From: Isachenkonia alkalipeptolytica
GTDB lineage: Bacteria > Bacillota > Clostridia > Peptostreptococcales > T1SED10-28
Direction: 5' to 3'
DNA: 64,000 nucleotides
NCBI RefSeq assembly: GCF_009910325.1
Contig: NZ_SUMG01000010.1
Span: forward strand, 1-64,000
Shown: piece by piece, positions 25,710 through 34,554 of the stretch
Layout of the letters: each line of letters opens with the position of its first letter
Position numbering within the stretch: position 1 is the first letter of the stretch
The notes under the pieces: model-generated
The model's input: the letters and a program-made list of their open reading frames with translations, nothing else
The model's database searches: none
Told to the model about the DNA's origin: nothing
Made by a program: the position numbers and the translations under genes

Positions 25710-26318
25710 CTACAATAATTCACTTAAATGCTCCAATCGATTAATGTATTCAATATCGCATTTATCTTCTTTTAAAATAAACTTATGTATGGATGTATCT
25801 CCACAACGGATGGATTGTTCCGTTTGCATAGAGAGGTTAAGCAGTGACCGGTAAAGCATATTGATCATCCCGCCATGGGAGATGATACATAGTTGTGCAT
25901 CCTTCGGATACTCCTCTTTCAATTCAGACAAAAACGTCTCTGCCCGAGCTCGAAAATTGATCATGGATTCCGTACCCCCATTGGTATGGTGGGGTTTCCT
26001 GCCGCCCTTTGGTAAGGGATATTTTTTGGCTGCTTCTTCCCGGGGGAGTCCTGCTAATAAACCGTTATCCCATTCCATTAATTCCTCCGCTAAAATGATA
26101 GGTTTACCCGTCTCCTTACTAATAAACTGCGCCGTCTCTTTTGCTCTTTTCAGTGGACTGGATAACAGGAAATCAAAATCTTCCTTTGCTGCAAGCCACT
26201 TGCTAAGTAGTCGAGCTTGCCCTTTTCCCCTGTCCGTCAGGGAAAAATCCGCTCTCCCCTCATGTACTTTTAGGAGATCGGCCTCCGACTCCCCATGCCT
26301 GATCAAAATCAATTTCAT
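25710..26318 (-). CDS. histidine phosphatase family protein
   Basis: 202 residues. The phosphohistidine signature LILIRHGESEAD is at the N-terminus, and the second catalytic His lies in LCIISHGGMINMLY. Members include phosphoglycerate mutase-like phosphatases, cobalamin-pathway CobC and others; the true substrate cannot be told. Arg/Glu residues of the core (SSPLKRAKETAQ, EELMEWDNG) are present. The stop lies eight bases before the antitoxin relic on the same strand. Confidence 0.88.
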   Translation of the reverse strand: MKLILIRHGESEADLLKVHEGRADFSLTDRGKGQARLLSKWLAAKEDFDFLLSSPLKRAKETAQFISKETGKPIILAEELMEWDNGLLAGLPREEAAKKYPLPKGGRKPHHTNGGTESMINFRARAETFLSELKEEYPKDAQLCIISHGGMINMLYRSLLNLSMQTEQSIRCGDTSIHKFILKEDKCDIEYINRLEHLSELL

Positions 26319-26335
26319 TTTATCACCTCTCTATA

Positions 26336-26494
26336 CTATTCTACAAAACCCTCTTCAAATCCTTTAGGTCAATAACCGGTAAAAACTTTTGCCGTTATCG
26401 CATTCGATTACAAGTTGTTTTCTTTCCATTGTTGTGCCTTCTTATGTGCCCTGGGGACGTCCCCGTGGCTTTGGCTCCGATTTTAAGGTTCTTA
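26336..26494. repeat. duplicated intergenic segment (matches 19738-19863 and 20616-20644)
   Basis: 26367-26492 repeats the 5' end and leader of the hypothetical gene at 19356-19799 with about 90 percent identity by eye, including GGGGACGTCCCC and the start codon. The preceding 26336-26364 repeats 20616-20644 (TATTCTACAAAACCCTCTTC). The rest of the gene is not present here. Confidence 0.75.
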
Positions 26495-26641
26495 TAATTT
26501 ATTCGATATCCATATGGTTTTTCCTGCTTATTCCAAACACTTTTTGTCGATTGAACCGTACTTTTCCTGTTTTTTGGGTACCTATCAAAGTAAGAAGGGA
26601 AAGGGAGAAGATGCTATTATTTATCGAAAGGACGGATGTAT

Positions 26642-27394
26642 ATGAATCTGAAGAATGCCAACATCGTACTGACCGGGGCCTCCTCGGGGATCGGAAAGGA
26701 ACTGCTGGACAGGCTGATGGAATATGACTGTACCATCGTTGCCACGGCTCGCACCATGGAGGAAGTAGAAGCTCCGGAGCGGAAAAATGTTTATTTTAAG
26801 AATTTTGATCTGAAGCATCCAAGCGAGATCGACGGACTGTTTGACTACGCCTTCGAAAAGATGGGAAGGATCGATCTTTTTATTGCCAATGCGGGCTTTA
26901 TGTATTATGAGAAGATTGATTCCCCGGACTACGAACATATTGAAGAGATTTTTCGGGTTAATACCACCGGTGCCATTTATGCCGCGGTAAAAATGAAGGA
27001 AATCTGTGGGGACCGTCCCTATAACTTCGTCGCCGTCAGCAGCGGCTTCGGCTTCATCTCCTATCCCGGATACGCCCTGTACTGCAGTACCAAAGCCGCC
27101 CTTCGGGGCTTCGGCCAGGGGTATAAGTATGAACTGAAGCCGAACCAGCACTACCAAAGCGTCTATCCCATTGCGGTAAAAACCGACTTTTTCAGGAAAG
27201 CCGGCTGCGATGCTCCGCCTAAGCCTCAACAATCGGTAAAGCATGTGGCAAAAACCATTCTCCGGGGAATTGAAAAGGATAAAGGGGAGATTTACCCCTC
27301 CAAAAGCTTTTGGTTTATGAAAACCTTTATGCCCTATCTACTAAACCTGGGGGTGCTGATGGAAAAGCGGAAGTTTCGAAAGAATCTTCCCTAA
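26642..27394 (+). CDS. short-chain dehydrogenase/reductase
   Basis: 250 residues. Rossmann cofactor motif TGASSGIG (11-18), NAG (83-85), and the catalytic Ser134, Tyr147 and Lys151 (YCSTKAAL) are present. SDR enzymes oxidise or reduce alcohols and ketones with NAD(P); the substrate is unknown. The hydrophobic C-terminus (WFMKTFMPYLLNLGVL) suggests membrane contact or a lipid-like substrate. ATG at 26642 is eight bases behind AAAGGA; another ATG lies two codons earlier. It is single-gene and convergent with the methyltransferase. Confidence 0.9.
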   Translation: MNLKNANIVLTGASSGIGKELLDRLMEYDCTIVATARTMEEVEAPERKNVYFKNFDLKHPSEIDGLFDYAFEKMGRIDLFIANAGFMYYEKIDSPDYEHIEEIFRVNTTGAIYAAVKMKEICGDRPYNFVAVSSGFGFISYPGYALYCSTKAALRGFGQGYKYELKPNQHYQSVYPIAVKTDFFRKAGCDAPPKPQQSVKHVAKTILRGIEKDKGEIYPSKSFWFMKTFMPYLLNLGVLMEKRKFRKNLP

Positions 27395-27439
27395 AAGTTA
27401 TTCTCAGAATCAGCATCTACTCCCCCCACTTTTTTAGCC

Positions 27440-28195
27440 TTACCGAAGAAGCATGGTAACCCCGGTGATATCATTTTCCAGCTCGTCGCACTCCGCCTGC
27501 TGACTCTTTACATAGTCCTGAAACATCCGGGACTTCTCCGGATACTTGACCTTCAGCTCTTCCGCTCTTTTTACAATACAGGCCTGCTGCTGACGGTTAA
27601 GGGCTTTCAGCTCCCCGGGATCCATGGTTTTTTCCCCCAGCAGTTCCACCCCGGCATGGCGGAAAAACTCCAGCCACTGGGCTTTGGTGTAGTACTCCCC
27701 GTGAGAACCTTCCTTTCCGTAGGCGTCATCAAGGATCAGGTACCCCTTTTCGGTAAGGGTCTTCTTTAAAGCGGCCAGGGTTTCTTTCGGCGTGCCTAAC
27801 ACATCCCCGGCGGCGCCGAAGATTACCATATCATAGTTCCGTTCCCTACTGACGGCCTCGTGCACATCGCCGGTTACAAACTCACATAATGCCTCGGTCT
27901 GATGCTCCGCCGCCTTTTTTTTGGCCTCGGCAATGAAGGCCGCCATCATATCGATCCCCTTTACCGGGCAACCGAAGGCTTTGGCAAGATGTACGGCGAC
28001 GGCCCCTTTGCCGCAGGCAAGGTCCAACACCCTTTTTTTCCCGGGATTCGGCACATGGGTGGTGATCAGCTCCATAATATCCCGTGGGGAAGAACCCAGC
28101 TCCCAAAGGTCCTGGAGCAGATAGGGCAGGTAGGGAATCAATTCCACCGATTCCGCCGTTAAAGATTTCGCCAGTTTTTCATCGGTTGAGGTCAT
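27440..28195 (-). CDS. class I SAM-dependent methyltransferase
   Basis: 251 residues. SAM-binding motif I is VLDLACGKGAVAVHLA, followed by GIDMMAAF and VIFGAAGDVLG. The methylated substrate is unknown. AAAGGAGG lies seven or eight bases ahead of the ATG. It is convergent with the SDR gene and has about 45 bases between stops. Confidence 0.9.
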   Translation of the reverse strand: MTSTDEKLAKSLTAESVELIPYLPYLLQDLWELGSSPRDIMELITTHVPNPGKKRVLDLACGKGAVAVHLAKAFGCPVKGIDMMAAFIAEAKKKAAEHQTEALCEFVTGDVHEAVSRERNYDMVIFGAAGDVLGTPKETLAALKKTLTEKGYLILDDAYGKEGSHGEYYTKAQWLEFFRHAGVELLGEKTMDPGELKALNRQQQACIVKRAEELKVKYPEKSRMFQDYVKSQQAECDELENDITGVTMLLR

Positions 28196-28315
28196 TTGAA
28201 AATCCTCCTTTCCTCAATTCCTGCTTTGACATATCCTGTTTCACCGCTTCATTTTTTCACGCTGTTCTCTACTTGTTATATTCGCCGTCCACCGGGTTTT
28301 TCCCTGCTTATCTCA

Positions 28316-28353
28316 CAAAAAAAAGGCCCCGTTAGTTTACCTAACAGGGCCCG
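28316..28353 (-). terminator. rho-independent terminator of the flavodiiron operon
   Basis: On the minus strand GGGCCCTGTTAGGTAAACTA pairs with itself (stem GGCCC-GTTAG type) and ends in CCTTTTTTTT. It lies about 140 bases beyond the flavodiiron stop. Confidence 0.75.
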
Positions 28354-28383
28354 ATTACAGCGTTGACAGTAGCACGGAGTTTA

Positions 28384-28412
28384 GGATGACAGCGGGACGG
28401 AGTTTCTGTCAT
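28384..28412. repeat. GACAGCGGGACGGAG palindrome family, copy 2
   Basis: Reads GATGACAGCGGGACGGAG then TTTCTGTCATC. It has the same core as 19262 and 40748 but lacks the second TCCCGCTGT arm directly. Confidence 0.55.
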
Positions 28413-28487
28413 CTTTTCCCGCAAATTTCCATTTTTACATCCTATAAGATTCGGTTCACACAAGTGGCAAGAAAGGTTTCCCGGTTT

Positions 28488-29681
28488 TTATCGCTGAAGA
28501 TGCTTTACAAACTCCCCGCCAAAGGCAATTCCTTCCTCCAGGGCGGCTTGATCCGGGGTCCATAAAACCCTGTAGCCCTCTTGCATCACGTCAAAGCCCG
28601 CATCTTCCAAGGCCTTTTCAATGATTTTCGGCGACTCGCCGCTCCAACCGTAGCTGCCGAAGGCGGCGCCGGCTTTTCCTTTGAATTTCAGCCCCTTGAT
28701 CATCTCCAAGAGCCCTGCGGTATTGGACAGGATCCCGTTGTTGATGGTAGAAGAGCCCATCACCACCCCTTTGGATTTAAAGACCTGGGTGAGCACATCG
28801 TTTTTGTCGGTTTTCCCCAGGTTGATCAGTTTCAGTTTTACCCCGGGATCCGCCGCTAACATTCTTTCACCGATGGCCTCCGCCATTTTCCTGGTGTTTT
28901 CCCACATGGTTTCATACAAAATGGTGATTTGATTTTCCCGGTAATCCCGGGCCCATTCCATATACTTCTCCACAATCTGCAGGGGGTTTTCCTTCCAGAT
29001 CACCCCGTGACTGGGACAAATCATATCCACCGGAATCCCCATTGCCAGCAGTTCGTTGATTTTGTTCTCCACCAGCTTGCTAAAGGGGGTTAGAATGTTG
29101 GCGTAGTACTTTATCGCCTCCTGGAACAGCTCTCCCTGGTCCACGGTATCGTTGTACATTTCGCTGGAGGCGTAGTGCTGGCCGAAGGCATCGTTGCTGA
29201 ACAAAATGTTGTCCTGGTCCATATAGGTCATCATGCTGTCGGGCCAGTGCAGCATTCTCGCTTCCACAAAGGTCAGGGTTCTTGTGCCGAGGCTCAGGGT
29301 ATCCCCGGTTTTAACCTGAACGAAATTCCAGTCTTGATGAAATTGGCCCTTTAAGGACTTGACGGCGTTGGCGGTGCAATAAATGGGGGTATCGGGGATC
29401 TCCTTCATCAAATCCACCAGCCCTCCGCTATGGTCGATCTCCCCGTGATTCAAAATAATATAATCGATTTTTCTCAGATCTATTTCCTTTTTCAGATTTT
29501 GAACGAAGGCTTCACTGAAGGGGGCCCATACGGTATCGATCAGGGCGGTTTTTTCGTCCTCGATTAAATAAGAGTTGTAGGAGGAGCCCCGGTGGGCCGA
29601 GTACTCTTCTCCGTGAAACTTTCTAAGATCCCAGTCAATATTGCCTACCCATTTTACATGCTCATTGATTTTAAATCCCAT
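28488..29681 (-). CDS. fprA: FprA family A-type flavoprotein (flavodiiron NO/O2 reductase)
   Basis: 397 residues. The N-terminal beta-lactamase-like domain has the diiron ligands (HGEIDHSGG, LHWPDSMMTY, SNDAFGQHY and a later CPSHGVIW), and the C-terminal flavodoxin domain binds FMN (ILYETMWENTRKMAEAIG). These proteins reduce NO or O2 to harmless products in the cytoplasm of anaerobes, with rubredoxin as usual electron donor. It lacks a fused rubredoxin domain. GGAGG precedes the ATG. It follows the ric gene by 67 bases on the same strand and ends at a terminator, so the two form an operon. Confidence 0.95.
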   Translation of the reverse strand: MGFKINEHVKWVGNIDWDLRKFHGEEYSAHRGSSYNSYLIEDEKTALIDTVWAPFSEAFVQNLKKEIDLRKIDYIILNHGEIDHSGGLVDLMKEIPDTPIYCTANAVKSLKGQFHQDWNFVQVKTGDTLSLGTRTLTFVEARMLHWPDSMMTYMDQDNILFSNDAFGQHYASSEMYNDTVDQGELFQEAIKYYANILTPFSKLVENKINELLAMGIPVDMICPSHGVIWKENPLQIVEKYMEWARDYRENQITILYETMWENTRKMAEAIGERMLAADPGVKLKLINLGKTDKNDVLTQVFKSKGVVMGSSTINNGILSNTAGLLEMIKGLKFKGKAGAAFGSYGWSGESPKIIEKALEDAGFDVMQEGYRVLWTPDQAALEEGIAFGGEFVKHLQR

Positions 29682-29748
29682 GATTTAACCTCCTTAGTAT
29701 TTCTCATTTCCGGCTTTTTCCAACTTTTCCCGCCCTTACAAGGCTTTT

Positions 29749-30456
29749 TTAAAGTTTAAACAGCATGTTGTTCTCCAGATGAATGTGTTGAAACAGATCT
29801 TTTTCCAGTTCCTCCAGCTTCTCAAAGGCGAAGACGAAGGTGTTGCAGGCCCCGGCGGGTACGGTAAATCCCTTGGTTTTCCGTCTCAGATCCTTTAGAA
29901 TATCCCCGGCGGCGTCATGCTCCTGTTCCAACTCCTGTATCGTGGTCTCCATGGCGGCTTTATCCAGTCTCCCCTGCTCATATTCCCTCATCTTGGGAAA
30001 CAGGTCGGTCTCCTCCTTTTCCAAGTGGGCTTCCAGTTCTTTTTTCAGGGCGTTAAAACTTTCCTTTACAAAGTGCAGCATCTGATAGTGGTTCTCCCCG
30101 TGGACCCGGAAAATGGTGTCCGTTAGGCTTTGGATCCGGGGAAGGTTGGCCCGAAGATATTCGTGGTGGGTCTGAATGATATGATCCATCAGTTCCCCTT
30201 TGGACAGTCGCCCAAAATCTTCAATGGTCTTTCCCGCTTTCACGTCCCGTCGGTATTTTTCCCGGATGGTTTCCAGCACCTCATCGACGTTGTGGTTTTC
30301 CTCTTTTAGAGCCTCTCCAAGGGGTCTATTGCCGCCGCAGCAAAAGTCAATTTCCAAATCCATAAAGATATTAATCGCTCCGGGATAAATTCCTGCCACC
30401 TGGCCCAGGCTCATGTTCTTATCCAGTTCTTTTATTTCCAGCTTACTATTATTCAT
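29749..30456 (-). CDS. ric: iron-sulfur cluster repair di-iron protein RIC (ScdA/YtfE)
   Basis: 235 residues. The N-terminal ScdA_N/DUF1858-like part includes DFCCGGNRP with Cys39-Cys40. The C-terminal hemerythrin-like four-helix bundle has repeated His/Glu ligands (HHEYL, HGENHYQML, HLEKEETDLFP, EQEHDAAG, HIHLENN). RIC restores iron-sulfur clusters damaged by nitric oxide or peroxide. It is first gene of the operon with fprA, and its promoter carries a Crp/Fnr-type palindrome at -41.5. Confidence 0.94.
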   Translation of the reverse strand: MNNSKLEIKELDKNMSLGQVAGIYPGAINIFMDLEIDFCCGGNRPLGEALKEENHNVDEVLETIREKYRRDVKAGKTIEDFGRLSKGELMDHIIQTHHEYLRANLPRIQSLTDTIFRVHGENHYQMLHFVKESFNALKKELEAHLEKEETDLFPKMREYEQGRLDKAAMETTIQELEQEHDAAGDILKDLRRKTKGFTVPAGACNTFVFAFEKLEELEKDLFQHIHLENNMLFKL

Positions 30457-30533
30457 GATCCAACACTCCTTTGATCTTATTTTTTCTTGGCTTCCATCGT
30501 CTTTTATGCGGTCATTCCTGATTGCTTAACCCC

Positions 30534-30577
30534 ATTATAGACCTTCTAAAAATTTCTTGCTGTGATTTGAATCACAG
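30534..30577 (-). promoter_or_regulatory. ric-fprA promoter with HcpR-type operator
   Basis: Operator CTGTGA-TTTGAA-TCACAG at 30560-30577 is a perfect palindrome of Crp/Fnr type. The -10 TATAAT lies at 30539-30534 on the minus strand. The operator centre is 34.5 bases upstream of the last -10 base, which puts it at about -41.5, the class II activator position. HcpR is the Crp/Fnr regulator known for nitrosative-stress genes in Clostridia; assignment to it is inferred. Confidence 0.78.
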
Positions 30578-30600
30578 GGGATCAAAAGATGTAAACCAAA

Positions 30601-30665
30601 TAAACCAAAGGGGACGGAGGTATTCGGTACATGATCTACCGAATACCTCCGTCCCCTTTGGTTTA
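30601..30665. repeat. GGGGACGGAGGTATTCGGTA palindrome, full copy
   Basis: A perfect 29-bp inverted repeat (arms 30601-30629 and 30637-30665) with a 7-base loop CATGATC. The right arm contains the stop codon of the chemoreceptor gene. There is no T-run, so it is not a plain terminator. Partial copies lie at 37238-37295 and 39240-39290. Confidence 0.85.
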
Positions 30666-32060
30666 TGCAATTTCAGCTATGATCTTGTCGATGATTCCGT
30701 ACACCTGCCGGGAGGCCTCTTTCGCTTCTTCGTACTTATCTTTGGCCAAATGGAAGTTTTCGGCTTTGATATCCTGAAGAATTTTGCCGCCGATATTGTG
30801 GAGATTTTCATGGTGCTGATCGATCTTTTGCCACAGGGCGGCCACCCGGGGGTCCTCCACCTGTATGGAGTGGTAGAAGTGACCGAATCCGCAGCGGCTG
30901 CTGTCGATTTGCAGAGGCATGATCTGATCATTTTCCACGGCTTCCGCCAGGGTTTGCATCCAGGTTTCGTGCTGGGCCTTGGCATTTTTCAGGAGGCGTA
31001 CCAGTTCCTCCGAGGTAATTTTACTCTGATAGCCCATAAAGGTTTCATAGTACTTTGTATTGTTCTCGATGAATTTCGTATCGCTGTGATGGATGGTTTC
31101 TTTCACCGTGTTCAAGCTATTGGTGGTTTTATCCAGGGTATGGGTGAGGGCTGTAATTTTTTCCGTCTCCTCCGCCAGGGCGTTGACCGCATGGTTGACC
31201 TCGGAGGTGGAGCTGCTGATTTCCTGGAAGGAGGCCATAAAGGTTTCCATGTCGCTTTTGATGTCGGATACCTCGTTGAAATTGTTCTCGATCAGGTTTT
31301 TGATTTTTCCCGAGGCCTTGGGGATCTCCTCCATGGATGTGTTGGTTTCTTCAATGCTTTTTAGGCTCTCCGCCGAGGTCTCTTCGATTTCCTTTCGAAA
31401 AACCTGAAACTCGGAAAGACTGCTTTTGGTGTTTTCCGCAAGCTTTCGAATCTCCTCGGAGACCACCGCAAATCCTTTACCCGCCTCCCCGGCCCTGGCG
31501 GCTTCAATACTGGCGTTTAAGGCGAGAAGATTGGTTTGGTCCGCGATGTTTTCAATGACTTCGATAATACTGCCGATTTCGTTCATTTTACTCAGCAGGT
31601 CCTTCAGATTTTTATTGACCGCCTCATTGCCCTTGGTCACCTTGCCGCAGACCTGACCCATGGCATCCACGCTTTCCGTATTTTCTTCGTTGTTTTCCAC
31701 AATTTTGTCGATATGTAGTAAAATTTCCTCGGCGGTTTTTACGTTATCCTCGATGGCATTGTTGATTTCGTTCATGGATGCCGTGGTCTGCTGGGAAAAG
31801 GCGGAGGTGGATTCCGTCTGGGTTTCCAGTTTTTTCATCATCTCCTCGATTTCTTCAATGGTGTAGGTAATATCCACTTCGATATTGCCCAGGGACGCAC
31901 TCAGTCCGATGGTGTCCAGAAGATACTGTTTGGCCTCTTCCCGAAGTCCCTTTAAATGTTCCAGTTTCCCTCCAAGGGGTTTCAGTTCCTCAATGGAGGG
32001 GCTGAAATCCTCTTTTTCTAGTAGTGCCTGTATTTCGCGTTTATATCTGGTCTTGATCAT
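30663..32060 (-). CDS. soluble methyl-accepting chemotaxis protein with CZB zinc domain
   Basis: 465 residues with no membrane segment. The signalling coiled coil includes [20 protein letters not shown] and the [14 protein letters not shown] tip region. The C-terminal ~120 residues form a chemoreceptor zinc-binding (CZB) domain with His and Cys ligands in [20 protein letters not shown] and HHENLH. CZB receptors sense zinc or hypochlorous acid in characterised cases. The ATG at 32060 is seven bases behind AGGAGG; an upstream in-frame start at 32135 lacks a site. It would signal to CheA/CheW encoded elsewhere. Confidence 0.93.
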   Translation of the reverse strand: MIKTRYKREIQALLEKEDFSPSIEELKPLGGKLEHLKGLREEAKQYLLDTIGLSASLGNIEVDITYTIEEIEEMMKKLETQTESTSAFSQQTTASMNEINNAIEDNVKTAEEILLHIDKIVENNEENTESVDAMGQVCGKVTKGNEAVNKNLKDLLSKMNEIGSIIEVIENIADQTNLLALNASIEAARAGEAGKGFAVVSEEIRKLAENTKSSLSEFQVFRKEIEETSAESLKSIEETNTSMEEIPKASGKIKNLIENNFNEVSDIKSDMETFMASFQEISSSTSEVNHAVNALAEETEKITALTHTLDKTTNSLNTVKETIHHSDTKFIENNTKYYETFMGYQSKITSEELVRLLKNAKAQHETWMQTLAEAVENDQIMPLQIDSSRCGFGHFYHSIQVEDPRVAALWQKIDQHHENLHNIGGKILQDIKAENFHLAKDKYEEAKEASRQVYGIIDKIIAEIA

Positions 32061-32225
32061 TAATAATCCTCCTAGTTGAATGTTGTTTTCGTTGTCACCT
32101 AGGTATTTATACCTGATTATTTTCCCTTTAAACATTTTTTATGAACAAGGGGGGCGGCAAATGGGGCAGCGGGAGGAACAGAGGAGGGACAGAGGAGGGA
32201 CAGAGGATCGCCCCAAGCCCTTTGT

Positions 32226-32954
32226 TTAGGATATTCTTCGAAGGAACAGCTTCATAAGCAGGATCATCCAAAGGGCCGCAATCAGCAGACCCCCTAACCC
32301 GTGAAGGATCGTTAAGGAGGCTTCCGTGCCGGGGCTGCTTAGAATCTCTCCGAGCCAGAAACCGGGGAGAAAACCGAATAGGTAGCGGATCGGCGACGCA
32401 ATCACCCAGGGGACGATAAAGCCCATGACAAAAATATTGGTCAGCTTCGCCAACGCCAGGCCCTCCACTTTATTGCCCGCCACGGTAACCAAAAACATGC
32501 TCATGATTCCCCCTTGGAGGGTTGCAATAACCGAGGCCGTAATGATTTCCAGCGGAGAATACACGGTAAAGGCGAAAAGGGCGATGACCAAAATCGAAGA
32601 GATCAGTCCCCAAACCATGGGCAGGGCAAGGCGGGCAATCAGATAGGAATAGCCGGCGGCGGGGGTGATGTTGTAATAAACACCGATGCCTTCGTCCCGC
32701 TCTTCCAGGATTAAAAAGGCGGAAATCATCGCCGTCATCACCGGTGTCATGGTCAGGACCAGGGCGTCGCTGACCGAATACCACGGGGTGATCACGATGC
32801 CGGTTTGCTCCTGGATTATCTGATCCGCCAGGGGCAAGAGGACCCCCATGGCCACTGCCATTAAAAACGGGGCGGGGATCAATATCAGCAGCATGCCGTC
32901 CCGAAGGACCTGGCGAAAGCCGATTTTAAAAATTTTTACGGGATTCCTTAGCAT
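32226..32954 (-). CDS. ABC transporter permease
   Basis: 242 residues with six hydrophobic helices of ABC-2 type (LLILIPAPFLMAVAMGVLL, LVLTMTPVMTAMISAFLIL, and others). It is last gene of a three-gene ABC operon and starts two bases after the preceding permease gene ends. The substrate is unknown; related Clostridial operons are annotated as drug exporters, which is not proof. Confidence 0.85.
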   Translation of the reverse strand: MLRNPVKIFKIGFRQVLRDGMLLILIPAPFLMAVAMGVLLPLADQIIQEQTGIVITPWYSVSDALVLTMTPVMTAMISAFLILEERDEGIGVYYNITPAAGYSYLIARLALPMVWGLISSILVIALFAFTVYSPLEIITASVIATLQGGIMSMFLVTVAGNKVEGLALAKLTNIFVMGFIVPWVIASPIRYLFGFLPGFWLGEILSSPGTEASLTILHGLGGLLIAALWMILLMKLFLRRIS

Positions 32955-32955
32955 A

Positions 32956-33651
32956 TCAGTCCCCTCCCCGATCCATATACTTGGTAAAAGCCCGACTTGC
33001 CAGCAGATAGGCGGGAATGCACCACAGGATCAGCCCAAGGGCGGCGTATCCCGCCCAGTAGGGCACTTCGAGCCCCAGGGCACTGTAGAGCACCCGCAGG
33101 AGCAGCACCGCCGGCAGCATCTCCGCAAGAAAACTATTTACCTCAACGAATACTAAAAAAGCCGGGGCCATTAATACAATCCCCACGGGCACCCCGATGA
33201 CGAAGTAATGATTGATGGATCGGGAAACCGTGCCCACCGTCAGACCGAACAACGTAAAAAACACGGCGCCGGCAAAGACCCCGACGGTCAACAACCCATA
33301 ATTTACTTCCATCCGGTACATAATCCCTGCAATAATCAGGGCCACGATGGTGGAGATCATCGACAGGGACAGGGCTTTAGACAGGATGTATTCCCGGTTT
33401 GTCGCCGGTATCACCGAATAATAGCTGTGAAGCCCCTCTCCCCGCTCCAGGAGCACCATGCCCCCGATAAAGAAGAACCCGAGAGCAGCGGGATCCGTCA
33501 GAATCACCAAAGCCGTCACCGGCCGGGCCAGGGCCTCGGGCAAAAACAACAGCACGCTTAGGTACAGCAGGGAAATGATACCGTATAAAAAGTAGAAGCC
33601 GTATTGAATCTGATAACGCACGTCCCAACGAAATATCCGAAGCCCTCTCAT
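32956..33651 (-). CDS. ABC transporter permease
   Basis: 231 residues and six hydrophobic helices (YGIISLLYLSVLLFLPEAL, ALSLSMISTIVALIIAGIM, ...). It has the same ABC-2 layout as its neighbour, with which it probably forms a heterodimeric membrane part. Its start overlaps the end of the ATPase gene by four bases, so the three genes are translationally coupled. Confidence 0.85.
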   Translation of the reverse strand: MRGLRIFRWDVRYQIQYGFYFLYGIISLLYLSVLLFLPEALARPVTALVILTDPAALGFFFIGGMVLLERGEGLHSYYSVIPATNREYILSKALSLSMISTIVALIIAGIMYRMEVNYGLLTVGVFAGAVFFTLFGLTVGTVSRSINHYFVIGVPVGIVLMAPAFLVFVEVNSFLAEMLPAVLLLRVLYSALGLEVPYWAGYAALGLILWCIPAYLLASRAFTKYMDRGGD

Positions 33652-34499
33652 ATCAGCCGCCTCCCGGTCACGTCCATAAAAACGTCCTCCAGGGTCGCCT
33701 CCTTGGTGTGGATGCTGGTTAAACTCCCTTCCTCTAAATGCTTTAAAAACCGCTCGTCCCGGTTAAGCTCTGTCAACATGGCTTTTCCCTGTTTGATCTG
33801 ATTTTGCAGCCGATAGCCATAGCGGACTTCCACCTCGGTTTTGACACTTTTCAGCTCCAGGGGCGTGCCCACGGCTTTAATGCCACCGTCTACAATAAAG
33901 GCCACCCGGTCACAAAGCTCCTCGGCATCATGCATATTATGGGTGGTTAGAATGATGGTTTTTCCCAGCTTTTTCTGCTCCAGAATCATCTCCTTTAAGG
34001 TCCGGGCATAGGAGGGATCCAGGCCGCTGGTGGGCTCGTCCAGGAAAAGAAGCTTCGGATCGTGTAAAATCGACCGGACAAAGGCCAGCCTCATTTTCAT
34101 CCCCTTGGAGTACTCAGCGACTTTTTTATCCTTATGCTCCGAAAGCCCCACCCGCTCCAGGTAAAGCAACGGATCCAAGGTCTCTTGATCATACAGGGAC
34201 GCAAAGTATTTTAAGTTGTCCAGACCGCTGAACTTTCCGTAGAGATTGGGAAACTCGAAGTCCACGCCGATCTGCTGATAAAAGTCCTTGCTTCGATGTT
34301 TTACTTCCTGACCCAGCACCGTCACCGATCCGTTGTAGTTTCGAAGAATGCCGCAAAGAATCTTTTGCAACGTACTTTTTCCCGCCCCGGAGGGACCTAA
34401 AAATCCGAAGATCTCCCCGGGGGATACGGCAAAGGACAGATCCGTGATAAAGCTTTGTTGCTGTTTGTATGAAAAGGCCAGTTCTTTTACATCAATCAT
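33648..34499 (-). CDS. ABC transporter ATP-binding protein
   Basis: 283 residues. Walker A GFLGPSGAGKSTLQ, signature EYSKGMKMRLAF, Walker B LLFLDEPTSGLDP, and switch LTTHNMHDAEEL are present. The signature SKGMK replaces the common SGGQ, as in many export ATPases of the CcmA type. It is first gene of the operon with two permeases, so the whole is an exporter or a bacteriocin/drug resistance pump of unknown substrate. Confidence 0.92.
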   Translation of the reverse strand: MIDVKELAFSYKQQQSFITDLSFAVSPGEIFGFLGPSGAGKSTLQKILCGILRNYNGSVTVLGQEVKHRSKDFYQQIGVDFEFPNLYGKFSGLDNLKYFASLYDQETLDPLLYLERVGLSEHKDKKVAEYSKGMKMRLAFVRSILHDPKLLFLDEPTSGLDPSYARTLKEMILEQKKLGKTIILTTHNMHDAEELCDRVAFIVDGGIKAVGTPLELKSVKTEVEVRYGYRLQNQIKQGKAMLTELNRDERFLKHLEEGSLTSIHTKEATLEDVFMDVTGRRLI

Positions 34500-34554
34500 C
34501 GGATTCTTCCTCCGGACTTTCCCTTAGGGACTAATAAATCCCTTTCTTTTGGAT

